Assembly: GCF_000699445.3 (NCBI RefSeq)
Contig: NC_067195.1
Span: forward strand, 15,188,787 to 15,252,786
Direction: 5' to 3'
DNA: 64,000 nt
DNA from: Schistosoma haematobium
Lineage: Eukaryota; Platyhelminthes; Trematoda; Strigeidida; Schistosomatidae
Shown one piece after another: positions 27,791 through 40,900 of the stretch. Numbering within the stretch: position 1 is the first letter of the stretch; every line of letters begins with the position of its first letter. The position numbers and the translations under genes were made by a program. The notes under the pieces were generated by a model that was not told the origin of the DNA, did no database searches, and saw only the letters and a program-made list of their open reading frames with translations.

Positions 27791-27949
27791 CTCTAGGCAA
27801 AGGTTCGTCAACAAACGGCCTCTCTCATACGTAGCGTTATTTGTTGCTGAGCTGTGTTGGGACGCTACGTTGTAGGAGAGGTCACCTAATATTTGTCGGT
27901 CGGTTCATTCCCGACGTCTAAAGATAACCTCCTTTTAAGTGTCGAAAGG

Positions 27950-28833
27950 TTCAGAAATCACCAATAAACATAGTAGGTGGGACGTATTAAATAAAATCGC
28001 TCGTTAGCGCCTTCACAACTGCACGTGATCATGTGAGTCTGTTGCGCCTTACCCATGAAAGTCAGCTTCTACGTAGCAGGAGACATAATATACAAATGGG
28101 AGAAAAACATTCGAAAATACAAAACCAATTATTTAAAAATATTAAAAAATAATATACTGAGTTACAGCAAGGAAAGAACTAACAGTATATTGCTTAGCGT
28201 TCCAGATCACGCCGGGCTCATTACTAAAGATGCCACAAGTATTCGGATTTCGACGACTTTACACGTAATATCTTCGCAACCAAACTATACCAACCCAGTC
28301 AAATCAGAAGTTGAAAATCAATGGGTTCTAAGATGAATTTGGAGGGCTATTGACATTTTGAGATTGTCTATAAATTGTAAGGGATACGTAGCACAGCATA
28401 CCCACTAGTAACCTGGTGAGGACGTGTGATTGAGAGCTTTCAGCTATTTGCGTCCAGTAAAACTAACGAAGTCGGAATTAATGTCAAAGACTCACAAAAT
28501 TATCTATTTTTGCTAATCATTTGCCGCTACAACCCCTAGGACCCATTTCCACAGCCTTGAGGCCGGTCTAGTACTTAACATGAAACCTTGAATGATCTAA
28601 CACTTCTTTGCAGAAAAAAATAATTTAATTTCGTGAGGAACTAATAACGTTTTTGCTTTATTCTGATGAATGTTCCCATATTTAGTCTAAGCTTATTGGC
28701 GGTGCTTGAAAAGTAGTTTTACGAATGTATGGGTACAAGTAGTTTGTGAGTGTTCCTGAATATACTACAATTTCCTGTTGCCATTTCGCTATAGGTACCT
28801 AAGAATGATCATTGTTTTTCATAATATTTCTGT
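27950..28833. other. Unrecognised region upstream of the MAP7-like gene
   Basis: Roughly 880 bp with no feature I can name. A 93-codon plus-strand open frame (28055-28336) has a composition like random AT-rich DNA and is not preceded by convincing signals. The promoter and any 5' UTR exon of the downstream gene could lie here or further left, but no core promoter element is clear. Confidence 0.5.
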
Positions 28834-28847
28834 AGGGAGCCATGGAG
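28834..28847 (+). promoter_or_regulatory. 3' splice acceptor and start-codon context of exon 1
   Basis: The sequence CATAATATTTCTGTAG/GGAGCCATGG puts a plausible splice acceptor 6 nt before an ATG in strong initiation context (GCCATGG). It implies either a non-coding 5' exon upstream or addition of the trematode spliced leader by trans-splicing at this AG. The upstream donor was not identified. Confidence 0.5.
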
Positions 28848-28935
28848 ATTAATGGGATGTATAGCCAATCATTTGATGAGCAAGTGCCTAATGGGTCTCA
28901 TAGTACGGGATCTGGAAGCGCAACTCAAGATCCAG
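28836..28935 (+). CDS. MAP7-like exon 1 (residues 1-31 and first base of 32)
   Basis: It encodes [16 protein letters not shown] and a Gly/Ser-rich run, ending CAAGATCCAG/GTTTGT. It leaves in phase 1. The single G joins AG of exon 2 to give GAG (E32). The reading frame runs on past the donor for another 290 nt, but that continuation has no coil-like or family-like sequence, so I treat it as intron. Confidence 0.7.
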
Positions 28936-31900
28936 GTTTGTCCCTACTTAACAATTTTTCTGTGATTCATATTGTATCCCCACTGGTCAGTATACTAAAA
29001 GCAGTACAAAGACAAGAACCACCCAAAGGTAGACTTGTGGATGTGTTCCTCCCTTTATGCGACCTAGTTTTTTCTTCAATCAGCTTGATAATAACGACTA
29101 CTAAATCATCTCTTATTCTAAGTGTGTACTTCGTTCAAATAGGCATTCTGTCTCTCAATGTTTGGACACGACTCAACTTCAAATGCAGTCTGAATACTAA
29201 CATGTTTACATACTTTGAAGCCTATTAGTCGGAGGGATCATTAGTTTTCGGTTTAAATTCACCATACACTTGAGACCATCAATCAGATGTTTGTAAACAC
29301 GACTAAAGGTGACAGGTCATCTTGTCTAAGCCACAGCTAATCTAACTTCGAAGAATGGATTGAATATATGTCTCTGCGTGTCTGCTATCAAAGAAAATTT
29401 AATAGCGTAAGCAAGGTTTTAAGTTTGGATCCTCATGGAAAACAAACTACAGCAGGACTGCTACCGACCTTGACTCGGTCGTTTTCAATGTATTTGTAGG
29501 GTTTCTACGACTGCATGTGGAAAGTCATGATTCGACAGCTTTTCGTGTGGAACTACGGTCGTTCATCACACTCCACCATGTCAGACTGACAGCCCATCTT
29601 CCTCACAGTCATTATCGAGAAAAGCTTGCATACCGAAAGGCATCAAATGTCCTCTATTTAGAGTTGTAGGCCATAGGGCAGGACTATCATCACTGCCGAG
29701 TTGTGCACCTCAGATTAGTTCAGTAACGATGATTTATACTAATAAATTGGACCTCTACCACTCGTACATAAGCAAATTCTGTTTCGGTGGCCCAGGATCC
29801 ATCGTTCACGCACAAACTTTACTTACCGAGTGACGGGGATTTCAGTAGTTTGTTTGTTGTATTACTGTCTACTCAAAGTTGGAAAGCTTTTTCCGAGATA
29901 ATGGGTACTCATCTCCATGACACACTTCCTCCAGATCTTGTCTGGAATTGTCATTTATAATTACCTAAGGAAGATGTGCTTTTGCATCTAGTTCAGCCTA
30001 TGGTTCAGAACAGCTAGTGTATGACCTTGTTATATATGAATTGCTATTGTAAAGAGCTTTCACGATTTCATATGAGTTTCTCAATACTTCCCTAGCACAG
30101 TTCCAGAATACCGTATTGCCTTGCAAATCAAAGACAAATGTTTATCAAGAGGTATTTAATCTTACCCCTGAAGGGAGATAAAACTTTAGAAATTCTATCA
30201 AAGACGTCTTTGGAGCAAGGCTAGATGAATGGACACCAACAAGTTACGGACACCAATGTTGAAAATAGTTCCGAAGAAGGAACGTTGTTTATTCACTTGA
30301 GTTCCATACTGGTTTACTATCAGTTTTATTACTTCAACTTAATTTGGATTTCAGACATACTGTCTCATGTCCGTTCGTGTATTTTTGTGATCCACTAAAT
30401 TCTCTTTTGCGTGCTCCTGGAAAGTGCCACAGCTTAGTTCTGTTATTCTCAGTTTTCTGTTGCAGATTTGTTGTGTAACAGCTTAGAACCGATACAAATG
30501 TATATTGAGTACTGCATTGTGCATAGCTAGTACTGTCTAGTATGATTACCTTTTCTACCGCTCCATTTTACCAAAACAGAGCTCACTAGACCAAATAGCG
30601 CTGATAGCTCCCAACATTACCACGCTCCTTCAAATCAAAGTTCAAGTGCTTCACTGTCAATAGAAGAACGACTCAAGCGCGTTAGAGCCGCTGAACAACT
30701 TAAACAGCAGCAACGTTACGCAGCCTACGTAGAAGCCCAACAACAAGCCGAAATGGCACGTATGCGCCAACAAGAGGAAAGAAAGCGCAGAATTGAAGAA
30801 ATGCGACAAAAGGAACAAATGCGCCGACTTAGTGCACTAGAACGACGTGCAGCCTTGGAATTATCTAATCAAGTAGGCTTTTCCTAATTATTAACTTGTT
30901 AATAATTTCTCTCAGTAGTTTAACATCTAATAAGGTATTTGGGTGGTGGGCTTTATGTCCAAATATCTCCTGTTCTAGTTAACACTTATGGAAGAATTAG
31001 GCTTAAGAGTTAGATTGTAGTCAAAAAGCGACTAACCTACAAAATTAACTTTTTGCATTTCCCAATGGTGTCTGGTCATCCTTATTTTACTACTAGTAGT
31101 GCGTATATAAGTATATCACTTTACTAGAAATCATCTGGCAAGTGATCGTTTTTGATATCAAATCACTCAGGATTTCGAGTCAATGATTCTGTTCCATCAG
31201 CAGCCATCACACGACCACATCATCTCATTGCATTTCATCTATCGATAGGCATTCCATTCTAACAGTCCGAAAACCGTTTACTATTTATTTTAAAACCCTC
31301 CGTGATGGGAACCATCAGCTGCTTTTCCTCTGCCAAGTTCCACTGATATTTCTACCTATAAATAACATTTCTAAAGATATGTTACAAGTATAAGTTGTGC
31401 TAGTTTCATCCCACTATCTTGATCTGGTGTGAGAACCAGCTATTACACATTTGCTTCAAACTGGCTTGATTATGACTTGCTGTATACCATGAATCCCAAT
31501 GCAGGATTCGTTCTTTCGCACTTTTTACTTTATCGTTTGCCAATAGACGGACTATTTTAACAATAATTTTCATCTCATATTTGTTATCAGTTCTTAGTAT
31601 TTAGTTTTCCTCTAGTGGAAATTTGTAATGAAAATGACATTTAAGTTATTTTTCTCCATGATCTAATTTCACTAAACACAGGGTAGTGTGTTCGATTTAG
31701 TGTTTGAGGGCTAGTGATACTATTCAAGTGCGCGAACGAAAGTATGTGAAAAAGGGCTTTCTTGATATTTTTCGTTTTCTACGTGTTACTTATATTAGTG
31801 TTAGACAGACTTCAGTTAATCCTGTCACTAGACTATTTTCGATTTTACAATAACATGCATTTATGGTTTAAAAATGCTGCAGAAACTGCGTGTCGAAATT

Positions 31901-34900
31901 TCGATTTGTGTTGACGCTTTAAATGAGCTTCTAATATCAGTCAATCAGTTAGTAACAACGTAGAACTTCGTACGTACGTACATCAGTTCGAGTTGCCATA
32001 CAGAGATGCAGTTGTCGATTCAAATCCCGTAGTTGTGGAAGTAGTAAAATTATATGCAGTAATCGGAAAGATTAAGACTTGAAGATGTTATTCAAGGAGT
32101 ATAATCCAGTGAAATAAATTTAGAAAGGGACACGAAGAGTCCAGAAGATCAGAATTTGGGAGAACACAAGGAGTGATGCACCTGCGCCATTGCAAACGGT
32201 TTTGAGCCATGTCATTCAAGGTCTCTAACCATCGGTTGCTGTTGTCTCGCGGATCCCAACCAGGTATTCTACACCTACCGTCATGGCTCAGTCCACTTGT
32301 CAGTGACTTCATGGATTTGTGCCATATTTTTGTCTGGCCACCCCTAGCTTTCTCCCAACCTACTCCTATACCATTGAACATCGCACGTCGGGGCAGTCGA
32401 TGGTTGGGCATACGTAACACGTGTCCCAACCATCTGAACTGATGAATTTTCACTACTTCATCAATCGATTTGCCATCCTTACCTAGTACCCGTTTTCTAA
32501 CAACTGCGTTACTTATTCGATGGTCCCAGGATATACGAGCAATGTTTCGAAGACACCTATGATCAAATAATAGTAACCTACGAATGTCTTCTACTCTTAC
32601 TGGTCATGTTTCACTGCCACAAAGTAGAACGGAACAAACTGCTGTGCGGTAAACCGGTCCTTCGTTTGATAAACGGATATCTCGCCTACGCCATAAATGA
32701 CGCAAGTTGGCAAGAGCTAGTCAAGCCTTCTGTATCCGTGCTGGAATTTTGTCACACACCAGACCACAAGGGCTGATGAGACTTCTGAGATAAGTGAAGC
32801 GGTCGACACGCTCAACTACTTCACTCCATATCATTAGTTCGGGTGTCGGTGCAACCCAATCCTGAAGAAACATTTTGCATTTCGAGGGGAGAATCGCATG
32901 CCGAACATGGCTGGATTGTTGCTTATAGTGGTCAGAAGACTGCATTTTGTCAGTGTCTTCACCAAGTAGAACTGTGTCATCGACATATTCTAAGTCAACA
33001 AGTGAATCTCCCGGTAAAAGTTCAACTCCTGGAAATTTAGATGAAGAAAATGTTGTCTCTGAAAGCACGTCAACGACAAAGTCATACAGGAATAGAGAGA
33101 GTGGACAGTCCTGACGAACACCACTGGAGGTAATCAATTCTGATGACAGTTCGTCATAAGCTCTCACTCGTCCAGTTGTGTTTGAGTAGAGAGCCTTTAC
33201 AAGGTTAATGTACTTCTTTGGTACTCCTTACAGTGACAAACACTGTCACAGAACCTCACGATCAACAGAGTCATATGCCACCTTGAGGTTGAGAAATATT
33301 ACTATTGTGGGGCGTCTGAATGTGTGTCTATGTTCTAGGACCTGACGTGGTGTGAATATCTTGTCTATACAACCACATCCAGGTTGAAAATCAGCCTGGT
33401 TTTCTCTAGTCTGCTCTTCGCGAGGTTTAGTTAGGCGTCGAAGTATTATTGAAGCTAATATTTTAGACACTGTGTTAGTCAAACTGATTCCTCTGTGATT
33501 GTCACAAGAGGACTTTTGTCCTTTCTTATAGACTGGCACAATCAGTGATTGAGACCAGTCAGATGGAATTACGTTCAGTTCCCAAATTCTACCTAAGACC
33601 TCAGTCAATCTCACTGCTAATACTGAACCACTATCCTTAAAAACCTCAGGAGTAAACCTGTCAGGGCCTGCTGCTCTCCCTCGTTTCAGGTTTCCTATAG
33701 CTCTTTCAACTTCGTAAAGAGTTGGAGGACTTATATTAACTTGCCATTCAGGTAGACTGGTGATCGTGGGAAACGGAAGTGTGGCTGAAGGCCAGTTGAA
33801 CTGATCCCCAAAGTGTCCTGCCCATCAATCCAATCTCCTAGATTGAGAATGTATAATATGTCAATCTTTCTCTGAGATTGTTTCGCTAACAGTCGGTTTC
33901 CTAATACCAGTTTCCTTAACAAGTTTGAACAGTTGTCTGCTGTTACCTATTGCCGCTGCCTTTCCCATCTCTTGCTTTCGCTACCCACCACTGTTCACGA
34001 TCATTGCGTAGGCTTCTTGTCAGCTTGCGCTTAAGCTGACTCTGCTCTTCGTTATGTTCAGAGCCAGATGGGATGAGTTTTCGAGCACCTATCAGTGCGG
34101 TAGATGCTGCTGAGATCCAGTGTTTCTCCCTAACTTGTGGTTAACCGTACTAGCAGATATCACTGCTGTTTCCACAGCTTTTCGAATATCATTCCACGCT
34201 GTTTCGTGGTATGCATCACATAAATGGCTGCCTAACTTTTTTTCTAGTTGTTCCTGAAATATATTCTTAGCTTGGCTATCAATAAGTAGGACCCTACGAG
34301 GCTTCCTTGCAGCGTCTTTCCTACGTCCAGTGGGACACAGACAAATACGCGCTCGCACTAGAGCATGATCTGAATCTAAGCATGTACTCCAGAACGAGCG
34401 ACAGTCTTCTATCGAGCCCCTCCATCGGTGGCTGATAGCGATGTGATCTATTTGGGTCCAACGTTGGGACGAATTCGGTGTTCGTTATATCGAAAGATGT
34501 TTTTCCTTATGCTTAAATATAGTATTTGCAAGAAACAGGCGGTTATCTGAGCATAGCTGCAATAGACGGTCGCCATTATCTGTTCTTTGAGCCACGACAC
34601 TATAAGATCCACTCAGGTGTCCTTCCCCTTCTCCCAGTTTACCTACTTGAGCATTAAAGTCACCAGCCGCTATCACTACACCAGAATGCCTAGCTTTTCG
34701 GAGGTCAAAAAGCTTTCTGTAAAACTCATCTTTTACATCGTCTGAGCTGCAGTCAGTGGAAGAGTAGGCAGAGACGACGAAGAGGCAACGACGAGTGTCA
34801 CTATCTTTCCGAGTCCTCACTGTTCCGTTTAGTCGGTCAGCGCACAAACGACTGTCTACTGGGATGCAGTCTAAGAGAGCTAGTTCTGTCCTGGGACTCA

Positions 34901-37900
34901 ATGCTATACTTACGCCGGCGAGGCCACGGGAAGCAGCATCAGGGCTTCCAGATACACGAAGCATGAATCTAAGTGGTTCTTTGTTTTGATATGGTGATGT
35001 CAAATGAATGACACTACTCAGATCCTGTATGCGCGTTTCGGAGACGCAACACACATGGATAGCGCGAGATTCTAAAGTCGTAACTAAGGAAGTCTGTTGT
35101 CCTATTTGTCACAGTGTTTGAACGTTGAAAGCTCCTACATGTAGTTTGGAGTGTGGTTTCAGGAGACCAGGAATAAAGTTCTGCGTTGTCGAATCGTTTG
35201 CACTAGCGGTGTGACGTGATGAAGGGACGTGAGAAGGATTATTAGGATGTGTGGGGAAGATTTGAATGTGACCGACTTGGTCTCTTGTGATGTTACGAGT
35301 ATGATGGCTGATATCACTACCCGGTTGCTCACACCGTGGAAGGGTATTTCTTGAGGAACCTGTAAAAGAAGTCGGATAAGTGTTGGTCTTGACGACCTGG
35401 GAGCGTGACCGCAGAGCCCAAAGGACAACTTGAGGGCGGTCGCGCACGGCCATACCGTGGGAGTTTTTTTATTGTGTTAGCTCCGTTCTTTAAAGGGCCT
35501 TATTGCCGGAGACGGAAATCCGTGAGTTAAGGTGAGGTGTGACACTTTTAGAGTGGACCTTTTCTAACCCCTTCCTTCCTTGTGAGAAGGCAGCGTCGCT
35601 GCAGTTTCTGGTTGTCCGAGGGAAACACCTTACTGCTGTCATACTCCTCTACAGTCAGCAGTACGACTTCGCCCTCAGACCTTGAGTTACTGCTTTTAGT
35701 CTAACCGTTCTCCAATCGACCTGCCTAGCATGATAGAACCTGCAGGAACATATGTTCCAGCCAATATAGTTCGGTTGGGTCATCACGATAGGCAAGCCCG
35801 ACCATCACGTTAAGGTAGCAGCTACGGTCGGGGCTTCTAATATAAGCTACTTCCGATTATATTTTATCGAATAAAGTAACTACTTATAGGAGAAAGTTTA
35901 GTCGAAAATACACGTTTATATATTGATTCATACACCCATTTTTGATTAATAATTAGAATAAAATCACATATATGAAAAATAATTAGTTATAACAAATCAT
36001 ATGCTGAATGTAGTTTATATTAACTTAATACAAGAATATCGTGTGTTATACATAATAAAATGTTATACGGGGAAACAAAACAAATACTACATTGAGTAAC
36101 CATTACATTGATTTAAAATGGAAGTAATGTTGAACAGAAACCATAATGAGTAAATCAATATAATTTTAACTTTTCGTCCCGTCATATCATCCATCTATTT
36201 TCGCGTTTAAGACAAAAGATAAATTTAATTTCATCACATTATTTAAGTCAAGCAAAAGTCATCTAATTAAAGCGTAATTATTAAGTAGAAGTTATTACTT
36301 CGCTTCGGTTTGAGAAGTATTTCAGATAGATTCAGAGTATCTTTTGTGTTTTCACCGGACACACGAGTTTTATGTTTAGTTTCTCCACTCCTTCGTACAA
36401 TTTTCGAAGGATTTTTGATATCTTTTCAAGTTTATCCGAATCCTCTCATAATCTTTCTTATTGCCTCAAACTCATTTTTTAAAAATCTCTTTTCAGGCAC
36501 GGATAGAACGACTTCGAGAACGGTCGGCTAACCGTTCAGGAAACAATACGTTTCGCCGCCAGTTTGCAGAACATGATCACTCTGGCCGTACTGCAAGTGC
36601 TTCTCCTTCTTTGGGAACCTCGCGAAATCCAAGCACTCTTATGACAACTTCGTGTGTGGTGGCCTTTGGAAGCAGCGCTCCGCGCTCTATATGTACGCAA
36701 CCAAGTGCAGCAGCTTTACGTTTGAAACAGGCTTTTGAAGCGCGATTAGCTAGCTACCTTACCGGTCGACATAGTGGGTGCTTTTTTACAGCAGCTGCAG
36801 CACCTTATTATTCGTGCTTTATAGATACATCACATGGACCTCGGCCTCAAATCTCTGTGTATAAATCGAGGCCCTGTAATCGAGGTGTAACGCAGTCTAG
36901 GCGAGCTGCTTCAGCTCATGCCTCTGTTTTGCGTCATACTAAGTCTTCATTCACTCGGGTTACTCATGCTCGACGTCAACAAAATTCTCTTACTAACAAA
37001 GACACTGTTTTCAAAAATGGTCAACCTATCAGCACTAAAGTCTTGAAATCCCCAAACACTACCACAGTTCCTGATGGGCACAATGTCGAGAGTAATCGAA
37101 CCAGTGAAGGTTTGTCTGCATCCCTATCGTGCCTGCTACCCCCGCATACGAAAACGTTGTTTTCTCTGAAACGGAGTATCATATGTCATGCATGCCGACT
37201 CTTATATCTCTCATATATGCTTTTATATATGTTCAGCTTTCATTCATTCATGCGGTGAAGCTTCTCTCATACTTTTATTCGGGTTTTCTCAAGCTAATTA
37301 TACTTGCATGCTACTCTTTAAACGTAGATATTTACACTAATGTAGTCTAAAATGTAATTTTATTATTTTGGTAGGATAGAAAGTCAATTTATCATTTCGC
37401 CACCATATAATACTCAGCATTCTCAATAAACTGGTGATTAACTTTTTGTCGCTTGTTTAGTGCACTCACGATTTATCTTAATCCGCATTTTAACTTTCTG
37501 TTCTGGAGTTTTTTAAACATGCATCCGTGTGTTTACAAAATTAACTTGAATCAATTTAACCAGGATCTTTCTTGTAGTATTTCAATATTATTTGTTGCAA
37601 AAGCTATCATGCTATTTGGATATTCTTGTCTTATTATAAATTTATTATCCTTTATTTAAAATATCTCCGAATTAAAAGAGTTATTCAATGTAAGTTTTAA
37701 AGACTAATCATGGTTGTTGGCTTCCTAAATTTATGTTTCACATTGATTACTAAGTTATCTTTATGCATACGTTAAGTCTTTTATAGTGAGGCTGTTGTAT
37801 TTAATAATAATGAACCTGGATAATAGTTTGCTTTCAATGTTTTAGTGTTGTTTGCAAGTTGACAGTTTAGTTATTGTAATGCCTAAAAGCCCCTAAATGC

Positions 37901-40900
37901 CCTGGTACGGCCGAGAGTGGGGAGAGTCCGCTCTCCCTCTCGAAATGCTCTCATATGGCCACGCGTATATATCCTATGCCAGGGAAGTCCTACTCACTGC
38001 CTTCTCGTGGGGGGGATGTTGTTTACAGAATTGAGAGGACGAAAAGCGGATGTCCGGCATTTTAGCCGGGTTGGTGGACACTGAGAGTCCACCTATTTTA
38101 TTTTATTATTTTATTTTATTTGAACACATATATATTGGTACAGGAGTGCGCCAAATATATATGCGCCACACAAGTTCAGTTCATTAATTGCGTGTGGGCT
38201 GCGATACTGCCCGGGTGCCCAGACCGAAGCAGGTGGTTATCTTAGGGGGCCACTCCCCGAGCCTTTGACTTAAAGATCTGACCCACAAGGCAGTGGAGCA
38301 TCGTAAGGAGATGCAGTCCCATGGTAGCCAGTGACCGAAAATTGGTTCATACGCCATTTGTTCCCGCAGGATACTGGTGCCCATGTGCACCATAGATTTG
38401 GAATCAGATTAAAGCGCCGGACATTCGCTTTTCGTCCTCTCATTTTCGTAAACAACACTAATGCCACGAGAAGGCAGTGAGTAGGACTTCCCTGGCAGAG
38501 GCTGTATACGCGCGGCCGTGTGAGAGTATTTCGAGAGGGAGGGCAAACCCACCCCACTCTTGGCCATACCAGGGCAGTTGGAAAACCCTGATTCCAAACC
38601 AATGGTGCACATGGGCTCCAGCATCCTGAGGAAACAAATGGCGTATGAACCGGTCGTTGGTCACCGGCTACCATGGGACTGCATCTCCTTACGATGCTCC
38701 ACTGCCTTGTGGATCAGACCTTCAGGTCGAAGGCTCCGGGCGTGACACCTTAGGAAAACCACCTGCTTCGGCTTGGGCACCCGGGCAGTATCCCAGCCCT
38801 CACACAAATCAAATGAGATTTGTGTGGCGCATATGTAACTGGTGCCCCCTCGTACCAGTAATTATGTGTTCAAATAAATAAAATAAATGCTTACAAAGTA
38901 AACTAAGTAACTAATTACTGCTCCATCATAAAATAGGATTGTCAATGGGATGAGTAGACTTCAAGTTATAGATATGTTATAAATGAACTTTCATAAATCT
39001 GTGGTTTTTAATGTAGCAACCACTGAATCGAAAGACAATAAGTTTAAGTTAAATGTGCCTTAGCTTCACATGTATACCATTAAGTTTGTGTATATTTCTT
39101 CTAGCATCTCGTTATCAATTTTGTTCGCTTTCTGATGTGTTCACATGTATATGAGTGCGAGTAAATACGGTTATTTTTCTAACTTTCATTGAATTTGCTC
39201 AAAACTCATTAATTAAACTATAATACATTGCTTTTCATATTTATTTTCGGTGTCTGTCATATCACATCCTGTGATTAGTTGAAAGTGTTATATAAATCAA
39301 TAATGTGGTAATCTGCCTGCCTGTTTATTCATGAAAAAGAAATCTGTTTGTATCTTCATGTTGTACTGTTATTTGCTACTTAATTGATTTATTTTTATCT
39401 TTTTGGTTTAGATCTATTCAAATCTTTTGATAAGTTTAGTTTGTAGCTTACTAATTTATCGTAAATATATGGGATTGAGTTAGCCATGTTGACAGTTTAG
39501 CAGTGAATAGAGATATTAGTGGTTTTGTATTTGTAGTTTTTGGTGTTGCTGATCACTTATTAAAAACAACGTATCACACACGGGATTTTGTAGTTCATAG
39601 TCTTTCAATTCTATCAATAACTTATTCGTCAGTTGTCAAGTAAATCAGCTCGATGTTTGATCATTTTTACATGATTACCTCACGTCTTAATTGGGGTCTA
39701 ACAGTACTCAACTCATATTTTATTTAGAATCAGGATTACAGAGTTTAAGCAACATTTGTGTGTATTGTAATTAGTGTATAGTGCATTTCCAAATATGTTT
39801 TATTCGGTGTACTGGTCGTTTTCATCACCTCAGCTTATTTCATCAAATCAATCTGGTCACTTTATCCATTCATCGTGAAAATAATCTCTTAATTAAATCA
39901 TCGTAGGTGTTTTAATTGCATGCCGATTTTTGTCATCATACATATGTTTTTTTTAAACTCCTAAACGGTCTACCACTTTTAATTTTAGTAATTTCAAGTC
40001 GATCTAATTCATCCAACGAATGTGATAAAATTGGGCGTCTTAATCATCATCCCAAAGTGCCAAAACATATTATTGCACCCGCAAATACATCGAAAACGAA
40101 AGAACATACAGGTAAAATATCGCTTTCATGTTTGTGATGTTATTACTATACTCATTTTTCTCATTTCCTTCATTAATTCTTGACCAAAAACTCACCTCTC
40201 TGACACCATTCTTGGAAAAAATACGCTTATACTCAAACATGTCTTTGTTCAAAACATACTGATAGCTTTTAATATCTGTAAACGTTTTAAGTTCCGTGGT
40301 GTTTATAATCGACTTTTTTTCGGATTACGAGCTCTCCTAATAGATTTCTAAGCACTAGTGTAGTTGCGTTCTCAAATCTCATTTCTATTTGATGATGCCC
40401 AGAAAGACAATGAAAACTTCATACTTAAATCATCCAGCTCAGAGATTGGAATTCCTCCAAAACCACTCATTTGAGTCACAAATCTTCCCCATCATCTCTA
40501 GATATTCCCTCGATTAAAAAGTGGATATTTTGAAGATGGTTATCAGTGGAATTTACTCTTTTTGGGCAAATCAGGAAAAAAGGTTGGTACATTTAACTAA
40601 TGAGCCTTAAATAGGACAGCATTCTCATTCTAGATTCTAATGTTAGCTGTTATCCAAACTATTTACTATCTTGATATCTCTCATCGTTCATATTGAACGT
40701 TTACTCTTTGTAGTTTTAATTACTTGGGTTATTCTATATTTTGAACTTTATATGTCAGAATTAGTACCCACGGAACATTTAACAACCTTTACAGTCTTTC
40801 TCATTCTCGTCTTTGACTTGTTTACTAGCTCTACTTTAAATTTGTCAGAGTAATTTCTCGTGGAATCAGTTACACTAACTCATTTACATTCATTAATTAG

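Larger units (their letters stand above)
26215..27900 (-). mobile_element. Degenerate Ty3/Gypsy-like LTR retrotransposon remnant
   Basis: In the expected minus-strand order I can read three remnants: a Gag-like segment (27655-27790), an aspartic protease with its C-terminal part (26570-26860), and a short stretch like the start of reverse transcriptase, GIIRSDKQGLSTF (26232-26282). The segments lie in different frames with several stops and indels, so the element is dead. No LTRs were identified. The RT region breaks off before the inverted satellite copy that begins at 26063. The family call rests on motif resemblance only. Confidence 0.6.
31937..35850 (-). mobile_element. Nearly full-length non-LTR retrotransposon (LINE, RTE-like), inactivated
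   Basis: Read on the minus strand, the order is: an N-terminal segment (35453-35109), an AP-type endonuclease (35054 to about 34370), a linker, a reverse transcriptase (about 33720-32620) with YVDD at its centre, a C-terminal segment with [18 protein letters not shown] (32432-32379), and a 3' end reading CTGACTGA-like simple repeats at about 31937. Single-ORF architecture with endonuclease before RT is that of RTE/CR1-type LINEs; schistosomes have RTE-1-like SR2 elements. Several nonsense codons and frameshifts break the frame. It lies in intron 2 of the MAP7-like gene in antisense orientation. Exact clade is not certain, and the 5' end is approximate. Confidence 0.85.

Noticed and set aside
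28936..29228. Continuation of the exon 1 reading frame as coding sequence
   Set aside because: A good donor (CCAG/GTTTGT) precedes it and its phase matches exon 2. The continuation becomes hydrophobic and AT-driven, without coil character.
37110..37258. Read-through of exon 3 to 37258
   Set aside because: The extension is Cys/Tyr/Phe-rich and unlike the linker. The GTTTGT donor gives a phase that fits exon 4.
38184..38881. ORFs of 60-134 codons in the nested retroposons
   Set aside because: They arise in a non-coding SINE-like family on both strands with no shared protein motif and are not maintained in the 53.8-kb copy.
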